A DNA stretch of 64,000 bases, taken from Paraphysomonas bandaiensis (taxonomy: Eukaryota > Chrysophyceae). Positions 58,415-64,000 of the stretch are shown piece after piece. Each line of letters starts with the position of its first letter. Within the stretch, counting starts at the first letter, position 1. The stretch is from the NCBI GenBank assembly GCA_965644295.1, contig CBFFRP010000017.1, positions 62,001 through 126,000 of the forward strand. The letters are read 5' to 3'. Below the pieces are notes generated by a model, which was not told where the DNA came from, did not search any database, and saw nothing but the letters and a program-made list of their open reading frames with translations. A program made the position numbers and the translations under genes.

Positions 58415-59489
58415 ATGGAACCTGCAAAACAAAACTACCATTTTCATCACATTACACCCTTCACCCCTAAAACCTTCTCAACTCATCAAGGCAAAGAAGT
58501 TCTGACACAATGGTTTTATGCACATGTGTTTTGTTTTGCTCTAAAGTAACATGAAACCTGCTCTATAGGGGGTTAGAGAACTTCCTCAAGGTAAATAAAT
58601 TCCGAATTGATGGAAGTGTTCGGAAAACTGATCACGAGAATATTCTGAGTGAGTTTCTCAGTGATCAAACCATTGCAAATATATTGGAGGTTCGATGATA
58701 TCTTTCTATCTAATTGTCGCGAGTAAATAATCTAATTTGCAGTTATCTGGTACTCTCACATATCCAGTTGAGTTGGATTTGGTTGAGTTGAAGACTACAG
58801 TTCGAAGCATGGAATTTTTTGATAGGTTACAAACTCATGGTATACTATGTGCGCGTTTGCACTTTAGCAGTCATTTCTATGTTTCCTATCAGGAATTTTA
58901 AGTGCTTCTGGAACTATTAGCGGGTGTTTCGAAGAAATGTATGATGGTATTATGGTAAGTAACGTTTCAGATATACATAAAGTTTCTTATGTTGTGGTCA
59001 ATGCTCATAGGTGGGTGACCTTCTGAGAGAAATGCTGCTGAACAGAGATTCTATTAATTGCGATATATATTCTGAGGAAGAAAAGGATGAATTTATATTC
59101 AAGCTATTCAAGATACTTTGTGTTGGTGGCTCGATGTGTCAGCCTGATACAACGACATCTCGGTAGGATTATAAAAGTTACAGTATCTTTAATAACTATG
59201 TTGCAGTTACCTGGAAATAGCTAAAGCCCTATATAAAGAGTTACTGGTACTTTACAAGTAAGAATGTATTAACATTTAATATTTAATTTAATATTCTGCT
59301 CGATGACATAGAGCTTCCGATTCTGGTGACATACGTTGCGCGTGCAGAGTTTTCGATATAAAGGGGGTGGGTGGATATGATATTTTCCCTACCTCTGCGA
59401 ACTCTTCGAACTCTTCCTTAATTATAGTTGTCAATCACATGGAGAAGTTAATTACTACCATTAAAATGACACATAGTAGCTTTTGGTAG
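58415..59489 (+). CDS. CFAP300: CFAP300 (C11orf70) cilia- and flagella-associated protein
   Basis: Seven exons: 58415-58512, 58569-58689, 58743-58839, 58893-58954, 59011-59162, 59207-59257, 59312-59489; 252 aa, close to the human 267. The start PFTPKTFSTHQGKEVLTQWG, the middle SGCFEEMYDGIMVGDLLREM, EEEKDEFIFKLFKILCVGG, SMCQPD and YLEIAKALYKELLVLYK, and the end VFDIKG..SLIIVVNHMEKLITTI match the family in order and spacing. CFAP300 is needed in the cytoplasm to assemble outer and inner dynein arms, with DNAAF2. Its presence means this organism builds motile cilia at some stage. Introns are 44-56 nt. Assignment near certain. Confidence 0.94.
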
Positions 59490-60549
59490 TTAAATTATCG
59501 TGTGCAGAAGGGGGCACTTTCTACGATGTGTTGTGATGGCCTCCTCGTTCATGTGCGCTTATTGTTTACTCCCAGAACACCAATACATAGTAATTCAACA
59601 TTCAGTCGTTTTTAATATGAGAATTTTTAGCGATCGAAATAATTTTTTTCTAATCAGATTTATAACCGCTGTTCGCCACACCAATTATGTACCACAGCTG
59701 AAAGAGTAGATTCAAGCGTAATGCTTAGATGCTTAGTATACTTAGAGACTGTTGTACTTAGTATTACACAGTAAGAATCACCACATAGAAAATGATATTT
59801 AGTATATCTCATTCACAACAAAATAGTTCGAAACTTGAATATTGCTGAATAGACACACATAACTTTAATCTTCAATATAAATCAGTTTCCGTATTGGTTG
59901 GTTTACTATCAATGTATTGAACTACAACCAACTTCTACGTGCGTATTTGAAGTTTGGTAAAGCTTATTGCTAGTAGCTATCCTGTATTCCATGTAGCAAT
60001 GAAATACAAAATATACATGACTACACTATAGGAGTAGCGAATAGCTATTACAAGTGTACAAAGAAGCTGAAAATATAGTAGCTGTTAAAGATACGATTTG
60101 TAGAACAGAATGTTGATGTTGGTGATTGGCGTAGTTCCTAAATCACAGTGCTACAACATCATAATTTCACTATATCTCTCTTAACGTAATTTAGTCTATA
60201 ATGTACTACTACAAGTTTAATTTAGTATTTAATACTATGTGATGAATATTCATCGCCAGCTTTCAAGTAAAAAACATGGTGTTGTTTACCACAAACAAGT
60301 ATTTCACGTCAAGTGCTGGATATTTTGCCTTGTTGCTATAGTTACTGAAACGGTTCGTTCGATGCCTTCGCCACGTAAACACGACAGAAAAGTACAGCTT
60401 TCGACCACTAGGAAAATGTGTGCACACTAATGTTTAAATAAATTACGAAAACTTATTACCATATATATACTTCGGGATTTCTAATGCTTTGGCGACAAGT
60501 GGCAAAGACGACTGCGCTCAACAGAAGCCGTATCTATTACCATGGTCGC
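59490..60549. other. Convergent space, no gene or repeat assigned
   Basis: About 1.06 kb of AT-rich sequence between CFAP300 and the LRR gene. A short LTR-like scrap (ATCTCTCTTAACG near 60174) may be present; nothing else is supported. Confidence 0.35.
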
Positions 60550-61582
60550 TTAAGCTTCTATTGCCACGTCAGGGAACATATTTCCAAGCGTTTCAACTTG
60601 ATTTCGGGAACTTGATATAAATTTTGCTGATATTGATTCCAAATGGTGCCACTCTGTTGGATTTAGCTCCGCCTGAATAAACATTAACGCACGCAATACT
60701 GCTGAATATACCCCCCACCTGTGATCTTTTATTTTCAATTAGCATCTGGATAGCATTCACATTTATGTTTCGCAGCCCAGAAACTTCTAATCGGCGCAAT
60801 CGAGGACATGTGTGAGCAATATGGTCCAATAGATCCGCACTTATACTATCTGACGCGTTAAATGATGTGATCCACGATATACATAAACTCTCCAGCCTTT
60901 GACCAATCGCATCAATAAATTTGCGGATTGTGGACTCGCCAAGAATGGCATACCCGAGACTAATACCACGAAGAGATAAGCATTTCTTAATGATACAGTC
61001 TAAAACCTTATCGGTTATGGGAAGCCCAGACATATGCAACTCCAATAGTTTAGCAGCATTGGGGTGATTACTAGTCAGATTTAACAATCCATTTTCAGTT
61101 ATATTGATATTACCACCGATGCTAATTTGATATAAATTCAGTCCATACTGATTAATGTGATCAATAGCACTGTCCGTGAGCTTACGACAGTTGGTAACTG
61201 TAAGTGTTTTCAATTCTCTGCAAGTTTGCAGTATTCGTTGCAACAATGAATCGTCTATTAGCAAGCATCCAGACACATCGATCTTGGTTAGGTGCGGACA
61301 CCTCTCAATAACATCCATAATATATTTGCTTGAGACTTTCGAGTTTTTGAAAGAAAGGACAGTGATCTGGGAAGTGAAAGCCTTCACAGGTATGATGTTA
61401 TCGGTCATTCTACCGGCCTCAGTAATCTGATCAACTAAATCTTGAATTACTTTATCGCAGAGGTTTGCCGGATATGCCCGAAAAGAAGATGATGTCAAAT
61501 AATTTTTATTGACATGGTTGGAGGGGGACTTGGCGATTGCTTTCATGCATGTTGTGGATAGAGGGGTGATCTCTCGGTGCAT
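60550..61582 (-). CDS. AMN1/FBXL-like leucine-rich-repeat protein, apparent C-terminal frameshift
   Basis: ATG 61582. The frame carries cysteine-containing LRRs of the AMN1/F-box type: LKTLTVTNCRKLTDSAIDHI, KLLELHMSGLPITDKVLDCI, LRRLEVSGLRNINVNAIQML, from residue ~80 to ~290. There is no F-box. Around 60711-60716 a run of six C (G on the coding strand) is followed by two alternatives: the unshifted frame ends at 60593 with a poor tail (GGAKSNRVAPFG), while with five bases it would run ALMFIQAELNPTEWHHLE...NMFPDVAIEA to TAA 60550, which looks like real protein. So a homopolymer error or a fresh mutation is likely. These proteins act as ubiquitin-ligase adaptors or mitotic-exit regulators; the target is unknown. 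Confidence 0.75.
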
Positions 61583-62196
61583 GATATCAGTGACTACAAA
61601 TAATTATCTCGTCTCCTATATATGTACACTACAAGAGACTCAATGCTATCACACTCGGTCTCAAGTTCAATATGTTGATGCTTAGATGCTTCCACGAGAT
61701 AAGTCGATGAGCTCTGCCGGGTGCATGTACCACATACACTGGACTGGACTGGACTGGGCTGGTGTGCCTGCATGGAAATATGATCAAATTACACTGATAT
61801 GGCTGTCGGCTGAAGTACAGTGCAGTATACTGCTGCTGTATACGGCGGTATACCAGAGTAACCAACCACATGTACTCTGCTGTATTCTCTTGAATACGGA
61901 ATACTGCAAGTGAGTTATACGTAACACAGGAATATATACGTGTGAGGAATACGTGAAGTTGGAATCAAATTTTCAGCCCAAGTCTAGAAATACATCCACT
62001 CTGAACATACGGCAACTCAGGCGTAAAACAGATGTTCTAGAAACTGAAACACCCGTATGTCCACTAAAGATATGAATTATGCAATTCAGTGGCTTAGATG
62101 AGCGTCATCGAACTACTCATCGCACAGACGGCAGCTGAGAACTATTGGCGAGCAGTCATAATTACTTTAGCCGAAGTTAATAAACTGTTAGAGAAG
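61583..62196. promoter_or_regulatory. Divergent promoter space, LRR protein / ADP-ATP carrier
   Basis: 614 bp, transposon-free. It contains TACAGTGCAGTATACTG, GCTGTATACGGCGGTATACC and ACATGTACTCTGCTGTATTC, plus a GGACTGGACTGGACTGGGCTGG minor repeat at 61740-61761. An in-frame upstream ATG at 62098 would add 33 residues to the carrier, but the family normally starts near the ATG at 62197. Confidence 0.5.
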
Positions 62197-63138
62197 ATGT
62201 CCGAGCAGCAGAGCAAACCCAAGCAGAAGAAGGCCGAATCCAACTTTTTGGTGGATTTCGCCGCCGGTGGTGTTTCTGGCGCCATTGCCAAGACCTGCAC
62301 TGCTCCTATTGAGCGTGTCAAGCTTATTATCCAGACTCAGGACTCTAACCCCTTGATCCGCTCTGGGGAAGTGCCTCGCTACACTGGAATCATGAACTGC
62401 TTCACTCGTGTGGCATCTGAGCAGGGAATCGCATCTTTCTGGCGTGGAAACTTCACCAACGTCATCCGTTACTTTCCCACTCAGGCTTTCAACTTTGCCT
62501 TCAAAGATACCATCAAGACCCTCTTCCCCAAGTACAACTCCAAGACTGAATTTGGTATGTTCTTTTTGACCAACATGGCTTCTGGTGGTCTTGCTGGTGC
62601 AGGATCCCTTTGCATTGTGTACCCTCTGGACTACGCCAGAACTCGTCTTGCCTCTGATGTTGGCAGTGGAAAGAGATCTTTCAACGGTCTCTCTGATTGC
62701 CTCATCAAGACTGCCAAGGGACCCAGTGGGTTCTTTGGTCTGTACAACGGATTCGGCGTCTCTGTTGCAGGAATTATCCCTTACAGAGGTGTCTACTTCG
62801 GCATGTACGATTCTCTCTCCGACTTGAACCCTCTCAAGAACGATAGCACCCCTCTTGGAATCGCCTCCAAGTTCTGCATTGCTCAGCTCACAGCCATTAC
62901 CGCAGGTTACGCTTCATACCCATTCGACACTGTTCGTCGTCGTCTTCAGATGCAGTCCGAGAAGCCCAAGAGCGAGTGGATGTACAAGGGTACCGCCGAC
63001 TGTTTCGCCAAGGTTATGAAGGACGAGGGTGTTGCCGCTATGTTCAAGGGTGCTGGTGCCAATGCTCTTCGTACCGTTGGGTCTGCTCTTGTCCTTGTTC
63101 TCTACGGTGAGATCAAGAACGTATTGGGATTCAAATAA
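62197..63138 (+). CDS. AAC: Mitochondrial ADP/ATP carrier, signature RRRLQM
   Basis: Single exon, 313 aa from ATG 62197. Three carrier repeats carry the PxD/ExxK/R motifs (APIERVKLI, YPLDYARTRL, YPFDTVRRRL). The substrate-site lysine/arginines are in place (for example YPLDYARTRL and RGNFTNVIRYFPTQAFNFAFKD, which is typical of ADP/ATP carriers only). The diagnostic RRRMMM of the third repeat reads RRRLQM here, which is unusual. It exchanges cytosolic ADP for matrix ATP across the inner membrane. The gene is intronless and its codons are strongly biased to C/G in third position, unlike the other genes here, as expected for a very highly expressed gene. Family certain; transport specificity could be altered. 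Confidence 0.93.
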   Translation: MSEQQSKPKQKKAESNFLVDFAAGGVSGAIAKTCTAPIERVKLIIQTQDSNPLIRSGEVPRYTGIMNCFTRVASEQGIASFWRGNFTNVIRYFPTQAFNFAFKDTIKTLFPKYNSKTEFGMFFLTNMASGGLAGAGSLCIVYPLDYARTRLASDVGSGKRSFNGLSDCLIKTAKGPSGFFGLYNGFGVSVAGIIPYRGVYFGMYDSLSDLNPLKNDSTPLGIASKFCIAQLTAITAGYASYPFDTVRRRLQMQSEKPKSEWMYKGTADCFAKVMKDEGVAAMFKGAGANALRTVGSALVLVLYGEIKNVLGFK

Positions 63139-63489
63139 ACTAGTTAGCCCTTTGCTTGTCAGTGTATTTGCTTCTCCATAATCAATTAGTACTCGGCTTA
63201 CGTTATACAATCATTTGCATCTGTTGTAGGAATTTGATATATTACATTGATGTACTAGTGCATCTGTTGTAGGAATTTGATATATTACATTGTTGTACTA
63301 GTTTTTGAAGCAAGCCATATTGTGATATCAGTGTTGACCTATCGGGCATTAATCGCCATGTCGCCCTTGACTCTGTGGCGATATAAACTATACACGTGTG
63401 ATGGCTGTACTACTTTCATTGAACATACGCAAAAGTACAATATAGTTCCTACGTTTATATCTCTTTATATTGACTATTGACTATTGGTC
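63139..63489. other. 3' flank of the carrier with a 43-bp tandem duplication
   Basis: 63217-63302 is a two-copy direct repeat of a 43-bp unit (GCATCTGTTGTAGG...TGTACTAGT), differing by one base. The rest is AT-rich. A 67-codon frame over 63277-63480 has no homology and shows no codon-like character. Confidence 0.6.
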
Positions 63490-63600
63490 ATTTTAACAAT
63501 TATGTTCATGTAAGACATGTCAACAACATGATAATTTATTTTATTCATATCAACCACTGCTCAACTTCCATATCTTGAATAGTCATGATACAATCCTTCA
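63490..63600 (-). mobile_element. Inverted, internally deleted copia-like LTR fragment
   Basis: The reverse complement reads ATTCAAGATATGGAAGTTG, ATTATCATGTTGTTGACATG, then a short deletion and AAAATGACCAATAG, the gag leader of this element. The minus orientation distinguishes it from the other LTR copies. Confidence 0.6.
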
Positions 63601-63626
63601 GTTTCACAGTTATAGCTATCCAGCAG

Positions 63627-64000
63627 CAGGGCTGCGTATCAATTAATTGACGCAGGTTGTAGTCAATAATAATTGCAATTATTACTTGCTGTTCAATTTT
63701 CAACTATTGCAATTAATTGCAATTATTTCATACTAAACTACATTAGCTGCCAATATAGCTACCTTAACTGTCTTTTCATTCCAGATGCGTAAAAACATTA
63801 GTAACTCCAAATGCCGAGGAGTCGTCTTGCGCAAATCCGTCATAACAATCTTAAGTTAGCTCTACTGTACAACCTTTTAACCTTATTGGTTGTGGCATGC
63901 AAGTGTTTCATGCTGCGGTAACGAGTTTGCTGGTTAAGACGTGCTCGCTTCCGCTGTCTGCTATCATCAATCAAACGTTGCGCTGCGTCGTCAGTCTGAA
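63627..64000. mobile_element. hAT MITE, left end only (runs off or truncated)
   Basis: Starts CAGGGCTGCGTATC and matches the 347-bp MITE at 30509 over about 150 bp (GACGCAGGTTGTAG, AATTGCAATTATTACTTGCTG, CATTAGCTGCCAATATAGC, CTGTCTTTTCATTCCA) to ~63785. No ACGCAGCCCTG end is found before the window stops. Confidence 0.6.

Noticed and set aside
62098-62196. Upstream ATG extending the ADP/ATP carrier by 33 residues
   Set aside because: The extension has no family counterpart, and the start at 62197 gives the usual length (about 310 aa).
1-64000. Prokaryotic-style systems (operons, defence islands, riboswitches) as the hidden system
   Set aside because: Spliced genes, ciliary and nucleolar proteins and eukaryotic transposons fill the window; nothing bacterial or viral in character was seen.

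Overview
This is a gene-dense nuclear segment of a unicellular eukaryote. All three standard stop codons are used, and nearly every gene is split by short introns, mostly 37 to 85 nt with GT...AG ends (over 60 could be placed by reading frame and homology). A recognisable CFAP300 gene implies motile cilia. The ADP/ATP carrier, the very large LRR surface receptor and the ligand-free P450 remind me of stramenopile or other SAR-type protists, but I cannot fix the lineage from sequence alone. Layout, left to right (- or + is the strand): MAEA/GID9 E3-ligase subunit (-, cut by the window edge), PA-TM-RING ubiquitin ligase (+), beta-propeller protein (-), TLDc protein (+), a 3-copy tandem array of retroelement debris, a large unknown low-complexity protein (-), STK16-like kinase (+), a 5-kb transposon graveyard, a PNUTS/LD-like protein (-), a cytochrome P450 and a NadR/Ttd14-type ATPase (+), a Tudor-like reader (-), an LRR receptor with about ten membrane segments (+), anoctamin (-), Notchless/NLE1 (-), membrane-anchored JmjC protein (+), degenerate hAT transposon, glycosyltransferase (-), CFAP300 (+), AMN1/FBXL-like LRR protein (-), ADP/ATP carrier (+). 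The striking organisation is strand alternation. Except for the anoctamin-NLE1 pair, genes form eight head-to-head pairs with 440 to 1300 bp between start codons. Three of these divergent spaces hold long (CATA/TATG)n arrays, and all share short words such as GTATAC, TACAGT and GTACA. Recognisable transposon remnants (hAT elements and MITEs with 8-bp target duplications, Ty1/copia-like LTR and gag pieces, a ~480-520-bp dispersed element) lie instead in the convergent tail-to-tail spaces, or next to the 3' end of NLE1. The genes do not form a pathway. They are ordinary cellular functions: ubiquitin ligation, ribosome assembly, lipid scrambling, cilia, mitochondrial exchange and chromatin. The most unusual items are the alternating architecture, two GC-AG introns, two candidate introns of 21-22 nt, a stop codon at the Walker A lysine of the ATPase overlapping the P450 tail, and the hAT family with intact target-site duplications. 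Exon coordinates are hand-derived; those called tentative need transcript evidence.
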